From positions 1 to 62,553 of the forward strand of contig NZ_JAGGPA010000044.1 of assembly GCF_018614035.1 (NCBI RefSeq): 62,553 nucleotides of DNA, read 5' to 3'. This document shows positions 24,220 to 32,514 of this stretch, piece by piece. Source of the DNA: Streptomyces sp. ISL-96 (lineage in GTDB: Bacteria > Actinomycetota > Actinomycetes > Streptomycetales > Streptomycetaceae). Each line of letters starts with the position of its first letter. Positions within the stretch are counted from its first letter, which is position 1. The notes beneath the pieces are model-generated. The model did not search any database and was not told the origin of the DNA. It was given only the letters and a program-made list of their open reading frames with translations. The position numbers and the translations under genes were made by a program.

Positions 24220-24246
24220 TGCCAGCTCCAGGCGGCGGCGGGGTGG

Positions 24247-25350
24247 TCAGAAGTCCAGGCGGGCCGCTCGGCCCTTTTCGCCTGATGCCCAGCAGCCGAA
24301 GTCCGGTGCGCAGTCCACCGTGTCGTACGAGCCGGTGTCGATCGTCCGCCAGTTGCGGCCGCCGTCCAGCGTCAGGTTCGTCCCCGTGGGGCCGACCGCC
24401 AGCGCGCCGGACTTGGTGTGCGGCAGCCAGGTCACGCCCGAGCGGTATGCCGGTGGTGGCGTCTTCGACCGGTGCCAGGTCGTGCCGCCGTCGGCGGTTA
24501 CCGCCGCCGCCTCCGGCGACGGCAGGCCCGTGCGGTAGTCGCCGCCGACCGCGAGGCCGTGGTCCTGGTCGCGGTCGCGGAAGGCGAGGCCGAAGACGCC
24601 CCGCGCCGGGTCGCCCGCCGGGATGGTGGCATCCGCGGCGGTCCAGGTCAGGCCGCGGTCGGCGGAGTGCAGCACCCGCCCCGTGGCGCCGCCGCCCGTG
24701 GCCAGCCATACGTCCCGCGGCCCGGCGCTGACCAGGCACTGGCCGCTCGCCGCGAACGCCGCCTCACCGGGCTCGGCAGCCGGCATGCCCGCGTTCGGCA
24801 GGACGGTCCACGACTTGCCGCCGTCGCCGGTGGACAGGATGCGGTACTTGCCATCGACCGGGTCGCTCATCGCGAGACCGTTGCGGCTGTCGAAGAAGGT
24901 GACGCAGTCGTAGAAGGCCCTCGGGTCGGTGTTGCGGAAGGTCTCGGTCCAGGTCTCGCCGCCGTCAGCCGTACGGAAGACCCTGGACACCTCGCCCTCC
25001 CCGATCGCCAGCACCACCGCCCGCCGGCCGTCGAAAGCCTCGATGTCGCGGAACTCCAACTGCCCCGCCCCCGGCGGCGAGACGTCACGCCAGGTGCGGC
25101 CGCCGTCAGACGTGCGCAGCACCGTGCCCTTGGCTCCCGCCACCCACGCGGTCTTCCTGCTGACCGCCGACAGGCCCCGGAAACGTACGTCGTTCTTGCC
25201 GGTGTCCTTCAGCTGCCAGCGAGGCGCGTTTCCGTTCGGTTGTACGTTCGCGTGCGCCGGCGCCGACACCGGCGCCGACAATGCCGCGGCCAGCGCCGCC
25301 CCACACAGGCCCAGTGACACCACTCGTCGCGTCTTCCCCATGCCCCTCAT
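24247..25350 (-). CDS. Exported BNR/Asp-box beta-propeller protein
   Basis: A 367-residue secreted protein with a signal peptide over about residues 1-34. Repeated Asp-box motifs (SDGGRTWRDV, ADGGETWTET, GDGGKSWTVL, ADRGLTWTAA, ADGGTTWHRS, LDGGRNWRTI) predict a six- to seven-bladed propeller like Ycf48 or sialidase-type proteins. There is no sialidase catalytic set (no FRIP or Arg triad seen), so an enzymatic role is doubtful; such proteins are often annotated as oxidoreductases without proof. The start could be either Met of the MRGMGK beginning. Context gives no partner. Confidence 0.75.
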   Translation of the reverse strand: MRGMGKTRRVVSLGLCGAALAAALSAPVSAPAHANVQPNGNAPRWQLKDTGKNDVRFRGLSAVSRKTAWVAGAKGTVLRTSDGGRTWRDVSPPGAGQLEFRDIEAFDGRRAVVLAIGEGEVSRVFRTADGGETWTETFRNTDPRAFYDCVTFFDSRNGLAMSDPVDGKYRILSTGDGGKSWTVLPNAGMPAAEPGEAAFAASGQCLVSAGPRDVWLATGGGATGRVLHSADRGLTWTAADATIPAGDPARGVFGLAFRDRDQDHGLAVGGDYRTGLPSPEAAAVTADGGTTWHRSKTPPPAYRSGVTWLPHTKSGALAVGPTGTNLTLDGGRNWRTIDTGSYDTVDCAPDFGCWASGEKGRAARLDF

Positions 25351-25492
25351 GGCGCTGGAAGCTAGCCCACCGCGACACCACCGTCCAGACGGTGACGCAC
25401 GTCACGTCCCGCCCGCATGCACGGATTCCCGTGTTCTTACGTCTGTCCCTATGACAGGACGCATCAACCCGAGCCGTGAGAGGGAGCAGCCC

Positions 25493-25909
25493 TTGTCTCC
25501 CGTGATTGAGCAAGCCGTGCAGACCCGTCTGGTGTCCTCCACACCCCGGATGGAGACGGTTCCGGCGACCCTGCGGTACGACAGCGAGGACCCGTTCGCC
25601 GTACGCATGGCCTTCCCGCCCGCCGCCACCCTGGAGGGCATCGAGGTGGCCTGGGCGTTCGCCCGTGAACTGCTGGACACGGGCACGGACCGGCGGGCCG
25701 GCCTGGGCGACGTACGCGTGCGACCGTACGGTTACGGGCGGACCGTGCTGGAATTCCATGCCGTGGAGGGGACCGCGATGGTCCACATCCGCACGTCGGA
25801 TCTGCGCCGCTTCCTCAAACGCACCCACGAGCTCGTCCCCGCCGGCGGCGAGCATCTGCATCTCGATGTCGACCACGACCTGGCCGAACTGCTGCGCGAC
25901 GCGCTCTGA
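25493..25909 (+). CDS. ssgD: SsgA-like sporulation protein, SsgD type
   Basis: A 138-residue SsgA-like protein, a family restricted to sporulating actinomycetes that steers septum placement and cell-wall remodelling. Conserved features: PATLRYDSEDPFAVRMAF, VAWAFARELLDTG, GDVRVRPYG and LKRTHELVPAGGEHLHLDVD. The TTG at 25493 has GGAG 6 nt upstream and fits the family length. The symbol rests on the remembered gene order of S. coelicolor, where ssgD (SCO6722) lies near the same ABC-F and laccase genes; SsgA-like paralogues are hard to tell apart by eye. Confidence 0.85.
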   Translation: MSPVIEQAVQTRLVSSTPRMETVPATLRYDSEDPFAVRMAFPPAATLEGIEVAWAFARELLDTGTDRRAGLGDVRVRPYGYGRTVLEFHAVEGTAMVHIRTSDLRRFLKRTHELVPAGGEHLHLDVDHDLAELLRDAL

Positions 25910-25933
25910 CGGGTCGCGGACTCGAATAATCGG

Positions 25934-25962
25934 TTGGCCACGCAGGGGCCGCGACGTACTTT
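25934..25962 (+). promoter_or_regulatory. Promoter of ABC-F leader transcript
   Basis: TTGGCC (25934-25939) and TACTTT (25957-25962) are 17 bp apart. Transcription would begin about 5 nt later, at or next to the GTG of a 16-codon reading frame. An imperfect dyad, CAGGGGCCGCGAC (25943-25955) and GTCGTGGCCCTG (25964-25975), overlaps the -10 and could be an operator, or a hairpin in read-through RNA from ssgD. Confidence 0.5.
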
Positions 25963-25966
25963 GGTC

Positions 25967-26017
25967 GTGGCCCTGCTGTCGTCGATCGGAGTGGACGTTG
26001 CTCGTCTGAGGTCTTGA
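25967..26017 (+). CDS. Possible leader peptide of ABC-F gene
   Basis: GTG at 25967 opens a 16-codon frame, MALLSSIGVDVARLRS, ending TGA at 26017. It has no ribosome site but begins about 5 nt after a TACTTT -10 box, the arrangement of a leaderless mRNA. It lies in the 261-bp leader of the ABC-F gene. ABC-F resistance genes such as vga(A) and msrD are known to be controlled by ribosome stalling on short leader ORFs; a similar role here is inference. Confidence 0.4.
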   Translation: MALLSSIGVDVARLRS

Positions 26018-26130
26018 GACACCGTGTCGTGCAGACTGACTCTCTCCTCTGTGCGCGCCGCGTGCGACCTCGGCACTTGAGCCGTCCGGCCCTGCTCCGC
26101 CGCACCCACGCCATCCCCCGGTGTCTCCAC

Positions 26131-26165
26131 CCGTTGCCCTTGCTCGTTCTTCAGCAACCGGGAGG
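26131..26165 (+). promoter_or_regulatory. Hairpin masking ABC-F ribosome site
   Basis: CC.GTTGC (26130-26137) can pair with GCAAC.GG (26154-26161), pulling the first bases of the GGGAGG ribosome site (26160-26165) into a stem. This could hold translation off until an upstream ribosome event refolds the leader. Confidence 0.35.
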
Positions 26166-26170
26166 CCCCC

Positions 26171-27832
26171 TTGTCTGCCGTCCCCACCCATCTCAGCTGC
26201 TCCGCGCTCTCCTTCGGCTGGCCCGACGGAACGCCCGTCTTCGACGGTTTCCAACTGGCCGTCGGTCCCGGCAGAACCGGACTCATCGGCCTCAACGGGT
26301 CGGGCAAGTCCACCCTGTTGAGGCTGGCTGCCGGTGAACTCACCCCCACCGGCGGGAAGATCCAGGTCGTCGGCGAGGTCGGTTATCTGCCGCAGGATCT
26401 CGTCCTCGACACCACGCTGCGCGTGGACCAGGCCCTCGGCATCGCCGGCGCGCGTGCCGCGCTGCACGCCATCGAGGCGGGCGAGGCGACGGAGGAGAAC
26501 TTCGCGGCCATCGGCGACGACTGGGACGTCGAGGAGCGCGCCCGCGCCACCCTCGACCAGCTCGGGCTCGTCCGGATCGGCCTCGACCGGACCATCGGCG
26601 AGGTGTCGGGCGGCGAGTCGGTGCTGCTGCGGCTGGCCGCGCTGCTGCTGCGCCGTCCCGGCGTACTCCTGCTCGACGAGCCGACGAACAATCTGGACCG
26701 CCGCGCGCGGGAGCGTCTGTACGCCGCAGTCGAGGCATGGTCCGGCGTGATGATCGTGGTCAGCCACGACCGCGAACTGCTGGAGCGCGTCGATCAGATC
26801 GCCGAGCTGCGCGAAGGTGAAGTCCGCTGGTACGGCGGGAACTTCTCCGCGTACGAGGAGGCTATCGCCGTCGAGCAGGAGGCGGCCGAGCGCATGGTGC
26901 GGGTCGCGGAGGCCGACGTACACCGGCAGAAGAAGGAGCTGGCCGAGGCACAGGTGAAGCTGGCCCGCCGCAAGCGGTACGGGCAGAAGATGTACGACAA
27001 CAAGCGCGAGCCAAGGGCCGTCATGAACCTCCGCAAGCGCGCCGCGCAGGAGTCGGCCGGCAAGCACCGCATCATGCACGCCGAGAAGCTGGCGGAGGCG
27101 AAGGAGCGGCTGAGCGGGGCGGTGGACGCGGTGCGCGACGACGACGAGATCAGCGTCGTACTGCCGCACACGACCGTACATCCGGGGCGCCGGGTGCTGA
27201 CGCTGCGTGATCTGCGATTGCGGTACGGGCCCGGGATCGCCGGTGAGTTCGAGGTACGCGGTCCCGAGCGGATCGCGCTGGTCGGGCGGAACGGGTCGGG
27301 CAAGACGACGCTGCTGCGCACGATCACCGGGGAGCTGGAGCCGGTCTCGGGTGAGGCGCTCGCGCATGTGCCGCTGCGCTTTCTGCCGCAGCGGCTCGAC
27401 GTACTGGACGACGCGCTGACGGTGGCCGAGAACGTGGCGGAGTTCGCGCCTTCGGCCACCAACAACGCCATCCGGGCGCGGCTGGCACGCTTCTTGTTCA
27501 AGGGAGCGCGGGCTGATCAGCGGGCCGGGACGCTGTCGGGCGGCGAGCGGTTCCGGGCGACGCTGGCGGCGCTGCTGCTGGCCGAGCCGGCGCCGCAGCT
27601 CCTGCTGCTGGACGAGCCGACGAACAACCTGGACATGGCGAGTGTGCGCCGGCTCACACAGGCTCTGGAGTCGTACGAGGGCGCACTGATCGTGGCGAGC
27701 CACGACGAGCCGTTCCTGGAGTCGATCGGGATCACCCGGCGGCTGGAACTCGGGAGGAATGACGTGGATGAGGTGAGCGAGAGGGATGAAGAGGATGCAT
27801 CAGGGAACACGGAGGGGAACCAAAGCTCGTAG
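26171..27832 (+). CDS. ABC-F ribosome-associated ATPase (antibiotic-resistance type)
   Basis: A 553-residue soluble twin-ATPase with no membrane segments. The first domain has Walker A GLNGSGKS (40-47), signature VSGGES and LLLDEPTNNLD; the second has GRNGSGKT, LSGGER and again LLLDEPTNNLD. A charged interdomain linker of about 80 residues (HRQKKELAEAQVKLARRKRYGQ region) is the arm that reaches the ribosomal tRNA/peptidyl-transferase region. Such proteins in Streptomyces often protect ribosomes from lincosamides, pleuromutilins or streptogramins; the drug here is not known. The TTG has GGAGG 5 nt upstream. A 261-bp leader with a candidate leader ORF suggests drug-inducible control. Confidence 0.88.
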   Translation: MSAVPTHLSCSALSFGWPDGTPVFDGFQLAVGPGRTGLIGLNGSGKSTLLRLAAGELTPTGGKIQVVGEVGYLPQDLVLDTTLRVDQALGIAGARAALHAIEAGEATEENFAAIGDDWDVEERARATLDQLGLVRIGLDRTIGEVSGGESVLLRLAALLLRRPGVLLLDEPTNNLDRRARERLYAAVEAWSGVMIVVSHDRELLERVDQIAELREGEVRWYGGNFSAYEEAIAVEQEAAERMVRVAEADVHRQKKELAEAQVKLARRKRYGQKMYDNKREPRAVMNLRKRAAQESAGKHRIMHAEKLAEAKERLSGAVDAVRDDDEISVVLPHTTVHPGRRVLTLRDLRLRYGPGIAGEFEVRGPERIALVGRNGSGKTTLLRTITGELEPVSGEALAHVPLRFLPQRLDVLDDALTVAENVAEFAPSATNNAIRARLARFLFKGARADQRAGTLSGGERFRATLAALLLAEPAPQLLLLDEPTNNLDMASVRRLTQALESYEGALIVASHDEPFLESIGITRRLELGRNDVDEVSERDEEDASGNTEGNQSS

Positions 27833-27841
27833 TCTGAGTGA

Positions 27842-27865
27842 CATGGCTCTCGATACGGCCGTCTG
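27842..27865 (+). other. Leaderless-looking micro-ORF before desaturase
   Basis: ATG at 27842 opens MALDTAV and stops at 27865. A TAGTCT box (27830-27835) ends 6 nt before the ATG. It is very short and lies 140 bp before the desaturase start, so it may be chance or a leader peptide. Confidence 0.2.
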
Positions 27866-27951
27866 ACCTGTACGCATAACAGATCGTAACGGGACATTAC
27901 AAACGGGGACTTGGCTCAGCTCTTACGACGCCCTTAACCTACGGTCTCGTA

Positions 27952-27969
27952 ACCTACGAAGCCGTAGGT
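27952..27969. promoter_or_regulatory. Palindromic operator upstream of desaturase
   Basis: ACCTACG-AAGC-CGTAGGT is a perfect 7-bp-arm dyad. A further half-site, AACCTACGG, occurs at 27936-27944, and also pairs with the right arm. A TAATTT -10-like box (27969-27974) abuts it. This is the layout of a TetR-type operator controlling a fatty-acid desaturase, as with DesT/FadR-type regulators elsewhere. Confidence 0.6.
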
Positions 27970-28005
27970 AATTTATGCCCGCAGCCCCCGTCCCCAGGAG
28001 CACCA

Positions 28006-28983
28006 GTGACGATCACCTCTCCCCAACTCGGCAGTTCGGACGCGTGGACCGACGCCCGACTGCTGTACGCGCTGGAAGAGGTGGTGGAGAAGGAACTCAA
28101 CCGCCATCTCAAGGTCGCCAAGGACTGGATGCCGCACGAGTACGTGCCGTTCTCCGACGGCCGCAACTTCCCCGGCATCTTCGACGACGGCCAGGCCTGG
28201 GAGCCTGAGCAGTCGAAGGTCACCGACATCGGCAAGATCGCGCTCGTCGTCAACCTGCTGACCGAGGACAACCTCCCCAGCTACCACCACGAGATCGCTT
28301 CCCTCTTCGGCCGCGACGGCGCCTGGGGCACCTGGGTGCACCGCTGGACGGCCGAGGAGGGCCGGCACGGCATCGTGATGCGTGACTACCTGCTCACGTC
28401 GCGTGCCGTCGACCCCGACAAGCTCGAAGCGTTCCGTATGCAGCACATGTCGGAGGGCTTCGAGTCCGACAACCGCCACTCGATGCTGCACTCGGTCGCG
28501 TACGTCGCCTTCCAGGAGCTCGCGACCCGCGTCTCGCACCGCAACACCGGCCACCAGTCGGGCGACCCCGTCTGCGACCGCATGCTGGCGCGCATCGCGA
28601 CCGACGAGAACCTGCACATGGTCTTCTACCGCAACCTGCTGGGTGCGGCCTTCGAGATCGCTCCCGACCTGACGATGCAGTCGGTGCGCGACGTCGTCGT
28701 CGACTTCCGGATGCCCGGACACGGCATGCCCGGCTTCGAGCGCGCCGCCGCGCAGATGGCCATCGGCGAGATCTACAACATGCGCATCCACCACGACGAC
28801 GTGCTCCAGCCCGTCCTGCGCTACCTCAAGGTCCTGGAGATCGACGGGCTCGGCCCGGAGGGTCTGAAGGCGCAGGAGGAGCTCGGTCTGTACATGAACG
28901 GACTGGACGCCGAGGCGAGCAAGTTCGACGAGAAGCTGGCCGCGCGCAAGGCCCGGATGGCAGCCCGCGCCGCCTCCGCCTGA
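28006..28983 (+). CDS. desA: Acyl-ACP desaturase (soluble di-iron)
   Basis: A 325-residue soluble acyl-acyl-carrier-protein desaturase that introduces a cis double bond into saturated acyl-ACP using O2 and reduced ferredoxin. The two carboxylate-His motifs for the di-iron centre are EEGRH and DENLH, with additional ligands in the DNLPSYHHEI region. AGGAG lies 5 nt before the GTG at 28006. No signal peptide. It is transcribed singly, with a palindromic operator 35-55 bp upstream; membrane-fluidity or lipid-supply control is inferred. Confidence 0.92.
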   Translation: MTITSPQLGSSDAWTDARLLYALEEVVEKELNRHLKVAKDWMPHEYVPFSDGRNFPGIFDDGQAWEPEQSKVTDIGKIALVVNLLTEDNLPSYHHEIASLFGRDGAWGTWVHRWTAEEGRHGIVMRDYLLTSRAVDPDKLEAFRMQHMSEGFESDNRHSMLHSVAYVAFQELATRVSHRNTGHQSGDPVCDRMLARIATDENLHMVFYRNLLGAAFEIAPDLTMQSVRDVVVDFRMPGHGMPGFERAAAQMAIGEIYNMRIHHDDVLQPVLRYLKVLEIDGLGPEGLKAQEELGLYMNGLDAEASKFDEKLAARKARMAARAASA

Positions 28984-29000
28984 TCCCCTGCTCTCAGCTC

Positions 29001-32000
29001 TCAATCCGCCGTCACCACGGCACAGGCCGCGTCACGCACGTCCTGTACCGGGTGGCGGCGCAGCTGTTTCAGCATCTCGCGCCACGGGTCTGCCCATTCC
29101 GTGCGCCTGCCGCCGACGTCGGTGAGGGTGACGGCCAGCAGCCCCTCGGCGTGAGAGCCGTCCTCGCACAGCAGCCCGGCCTGGGCGAGCAGGGCGTCCG
29201 TGTCCCCGGGGCGGGCGGCCGAGTCCAGCCGGTCCTCCAGGCTTTCGGCGGTACGGACCACCAGGGCGGGACGGCCGTCGTGCAGCCCGGCCAGCCGGAC
29301 CAGGGCGGCGCGCAGCTGCGCCGGTCCGGCGTCGAGATCCAGGGCGTGCACCAGGAGATCGGCGGCCTGCGGCACGAAGTCGCGGTGGCCGGCGAGAAGT
29401 CCGGCGGCGGCGTACGCCACGGGGCGTACGGCGTCGGGGCGCTGCCAGGTCTCGGTGATCAGCCCGGTGACGAGGGACTCGGCCCGCCGACGCGCCGGGC
29501 GATCCCGTACGGTCCCCGCGTCGTCGGCCGTCCCTTCCGCGCTCGCGTCCGCGATGACCAGGGCTTTCAGTGCCTGCCCCACGGCCAGGCCCGCTTCGGG
29601 GCCGGTCGCGGCGGCGGACGTGAGACCGTACGCGGCGCCCCGCCAGACCGATCGGCGGTCCAGCTCGCTGATCGCGGCCACCAGGACCGCCGGGGCGCCC
29701 GGCGCCCAGGGGATCCACCCGGCCAGTGCCCGCAGGGCGAGGCCGGCGAGGTCGTCGTCCTCGGTGGCGCACACCTCCTGGACGAGCCGGGCGTAGCCGG
29801 GCCGGTGCGGCTCGGGCAGGTCCATGGGCTGGACGCGCAGTACGGCGGTGCGTACGGCCGTCTCCCCCGCCGCCGCGTCCCGGAGCATGCGCCGGACGCG
29901 GTCGTCGCCGAGCAGCGGCGCCGCGAACGCCACACAGGTGGCCCGTACGTCGCGGTGCTGGCCCGGCATCGTGTACGCCTCGGCCAGCAGCTCCGCCGCC
30001 CCGGCCTGCGGCAGCCGGGTCGCGGCGAGCCGCACGGCCTCCTTGCGGCTGGTGACCTTCGCGGCGCCCTCGCCGGGTGCCACCAGCCCGCGCAGCAGCG
30101 CGCCGAGCAGCGAGGGCCGGACGTACCGGGAGGCGCGCGTGGCGGCGTACACCGCGACCCGCGCACGGTCTCCGCCGGCGTGGCTCAGCAGCTCCGCGAC
30201 CGCCTCGGCGGGCCGGTCGGTCCACGCCAGGGCAGCCAGGGCGGCCTCGGCGAGCACCACGTCCCCGGCGCCGGTCCACTGCCGCACCGCGTCCAGGCCG
30301 GTGCCGGGCAGGTTCGCGGACTGGGCTATGGCGGTGGCGCGGGCGTTCAGCGGCAGCTCTTCGTCCCGTGCCGTGCGCGCCAGCAGACCGGCGGCGGCGC
30401 GCTGCTGGCGCGGCACCCAGCGGCGTACGTCCGGCCCCACGGGGACGGTCCACGGGCGGTCCTTGGCCAGGAAGCGGCCGTACGGCGGGGTGTCGCCCAG
30501 GAGCTGGTCGAGCAGGTCTGTGCGCCGCCGGGTGAGCACGCGCAGGACGGGGTCCAGCACGGCGGCCGACGGCTCGCGGGCGAGGATGCGCTCGACGCGT
30601 TCGTCGCGGCCGGCGGGCGGGTCCAGCCAGAGGGCGATCGCGCTCCGCGCGGTGCGGTTGTCTTCGCAGCGGACGGCCTGCCACAGGAGTTCCTGGAGTG
30701 CCGGCATCGCGGCGGCCCGCTTGCCGAGGGCGCGTGTGAGGGCGAAGGCGAGCCGGTGGTCGCCCTTCTTCGCGCCCGCGTCCAGCCAGGGGCGCAGGGC
30801 GTCGAAGACCTGGTGCTCCTGGCCGCGGCGCAGGGTGTGGTCCAGCCGGCCCAGTTCGGCGCCTCCGGTGGTCGCCGCGATGCGCGCCAGGGTGCGTAGC
30901 GCCCAGTTCACCAGGGCGAGCTGCCCGGTCGTCCCGTGCTCGGACGCGTGCTCGCGGAGCACGGCGAGGGCGAGGCTGCTCAGGTCCTGCCGGGCGTCCC
31001 GGCAGCAGTCCCGTGCCTCGACGGCGTCCGTGGTGACGCGCTCCAGGTGCGGCGCCGCCTCCTCGGTGAAGAGCGCGGGATGCGTCGCGGCGAGGGCCTG
31101 CAGGGCGGGCGAGCGCACCGGGTCCTGCTCGTTGCGCAGCCGCGCCATCTCCTCCAGTACGGCGGTGACGGCGGCCGGGTCGCCGGAGCGGCCCGCGTTG
31201 CGTATCAGCAGCGGCCAGGCCTCCGCGCGTTCCCCGGCGGTCGGCCGGCGGGTGGCCTCGACGAGCCGGTGGCGCGCCTCGGCGACGGGCAGGTACGACT
31301 CGGCGAGCAGCACCGTGTTCCACCGCGCGCCGTGTTCCCTGGCCCGGTCCGCCATCCGCCGCGCCTCCCGGGCGGCGTAATCGCGCGGCAGTGAATCGAG
31401 CAGCACGGCGTCGACGGTGCCGAACCCGCCCTCCCCCTGCCCTTCCGCGACGGACGCCCAGAAGAGCCCTCGCTCCGCCGGGGGCAGAGCCATGGCTAGC
31501 CGGGCGACGTCGTGGGTGTACGGCCCCATGGCCCGCCCGAGCTCGACCACCGCCTCCCGTGGGGCGTTCCGTGCGAGGCGGCACAGAACGCTGCGGCGCA
31601 GGGCCCCGCTGCGGCGGATCGCGTGTCCTCCGGGTCCGAGGAGCAGCCGCACCACACCCGCGGGGTCGGCGGCGGCCAGCGCGTCGAAGCGGCCGTGCAG
31701 CGCGAGGGGCAGCGCGGTGGGTGCGTACCGGCCGAGGAGGCCGAGCACGCGCAGCGGTTCTGCGTCGAGCGCGGACGCCACCGCGTGGGCGTTCCGCTGC
31801 CACCAGCCGTCACGCAGGGCCTCGGGCAGCGCGGCGAGCTCGCCCTCGGCGGCGTCGAGCACCAGGGCGGGGTGGCGGGCGCCGAGCGCCTTCCAGCTGT
31901 GTACGGCGTGGAACAGGGCGGGCAGCAGCCGGGCCACCGTCTCGTGGCCGCAGATGGGCAGCAGCCGCACGGCCTCGGCGTCGCCCCAGGTGTCACGCAG

Positions 32001-32405
32001 CTCGTCGACGATGCGTTCCGCCAGGGCGCTCCGGCCGTCCCCGACGACCGCGCGCAGCAGCTGGTGGCGTACGGCGGCGGGTGCGTCGTCCAGCGCCGCC
32101 TCGTACGCCGCGTCGGGTACGCCCAGCCTGCCCGCCACCCGCAGGGCCTGGCCGCGTACGAAGTCGTCCGCGTCCGCCAGCCGTGCGGCGACCCAGTCGG
32201 CGTCGCGTCCGACGGCGGCCGCGACGGCGGCGATCCCCCGCTCGTACGGCCCGCGCCCGTCGAGCTCCTCCAGGACCGGCCGGAGCGTACCGTCGGCAGC
32301 CAGCTCCCTTGCTCGAACGGCCAGTTGGCGCATGCGCCGCGGGTACGACAGCGGGTCGAGCGCGTCGAGCAGTCGGTCGGCCTGACGCTGCGGAGGATGA
32401 ACCAT
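29001..32405 (-). CDS. Very large helical-repeat (HEAT-like) protein
   Basis: About 1,134 residues, unrecognised function. The sequence is almost entirely Ala/Leu/Arg-rich helices with repeated pairs such as ARLADADDFVRGQALRVAGRLG and ALRTLARIAATTG, which look like HEAT/ARM repeats forming a solenoid. No Walker motif, signal peptide or membrane segment was found. The ATG at 32405 (MVHPPQRQADRLLDAL) is taken as the start, but an in-frame start at 32477 with AGGAAG upstream is also possible. It follows the GMC oxidoreductase on the same strand and is convergent with desA. A protein-protein scaffold is the most one can infer. Confidence 0.7.
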   Translation of the reverse strand: MVHPPQRQADRLLDALDPLSYPRRMRQLAVRARELAADGTLRPVLEELDGRGPYERGIAAVAAAVGRDADWVAARLADADDFVRGQALRVAGRLGVPDAAYEAALDDAPAAVRHQLLRAVVGDGRSALAERIVDELRDTWGDAEAVRLLPICGHETVARLLPALFHAVHSWKALGARHPALVLDAAEGELAALPEALRDGWWQRNAHAVASALDAEPLRVLGLLGRYAPTALPLALHGRFDALAAADPAGVVRLLLGPGGHAIRRSGALRRSVLCRLARNAPREAVVELGRAMGPYTHDVARLAMALPPAERGLFWASVAEGQGEGGFGTVDAVLLDSLPRDYAAREARRMADRAREHGARWNTVLLAESYLPVAEARHRLVEATRRPTAGERAEAWPLLIRNAGRSGDPAAVTAVLEEMARLRNEQDPVRSPALQALAATHPALFTEEAAPHLERVTTDAVEARDCCRDARQDLSSLALAVLREHASEHGTTGQLALVNWALRTLARIAATTGGAELGRLDHTLRRGQEHQVFDALRPWLDAGAKKGDHRLAFALTRALGKRAAAMPALQELLWQAVRCEDNRTARSAIALWLDPPAGRDERVERILAREPSAAVLDPVLRVLTRRRTDLLDQLLGDTPPYGRFLAKDRPWTVPVGPDVRRWVPRQQRAAAGLLARTARDEELPLNARATAIAQSANLPGTGLDAVRQWTGAGDVVLAEAALAALAWTDRPAEAVAELLSHAGGDRARVAVYAATRASRYVRPSLLGALLRGLVAPGEGAAKVTSRKEAVRLAATRLPQAGAAELLAEAYTMPGQHRDVRATCVAFAAPLLGDDRVRRMLRDAAAGETAVRTAVLRVQPMDLPEPHRPGYARLVQEVCATEDDDLAGLALRALAGWIPWAPGAPAVLVAAISELDRRSVWRGAAYGLTSAAATGPEAGLAVGQALKALVIADASAEGTADDAGTVRDRPARRRAESLVTGLITETWQRPDAVRPVAYAAAGLLAGHRDFVPQAADLLVHALDLDAGPAQLRAALVRLAGLHDGRPALVVRTAESLEDRLDSAARPGDTDALLAQAGLLCEDGSHAEGLLAVTLTDVGGRRTEWADPWREMLKQLRRHPVQDVRDAACAVVTAD

Positions 32406-32514
32406 GGGGAGATTGTGCCTGGCGGGGACGGCGGCACCCACTGAATTTCGAGGGTCGCTGCACGGCCCCTCGCGCATCGACACCGCTTCCTGACCGGGAG
32501 CGCCGGCGCCGGCG

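Larger units (their letters stand above)
23856..24246. other. 391-bp non-coding spacer, highly structured
   Basis: No credible gene was found between the convergent YciI and BNR genes. The spacer holds two inverted copies of a 19-nt core, a TGCCTCGC-CCG-GCGAGGCA hairpin (24010-24028), repeated TTGCCCGGCGA-like units, and a 12-bp-stem terminator. It may be a transcribed structured RNA or a decayed repeat cluster. Confidence 0.55.

Noticed and set aside
23856..24246. A transposon-like (MITE) reading of the inverted-repeat spacer.
   Set aside because: No target-site duplication or transposase was seen and the repeat core also occurs singly elsewhere, so a general dispersed repeat is a simpler reading.
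24247..25350. Sialidase call for the BNR-repeat protein.
   Set aside because: Asp boxes are present but the catalytic arginine triad and FRIP motif were not seen.
25106..27703. An 865-codon open frame on the minus strand opposite ssgD and the ABC-F gene.
   Set aside because: It is antisense to well-supported genes, has low-complexity composition typical of G/C-rich third positions, and shows no domain.
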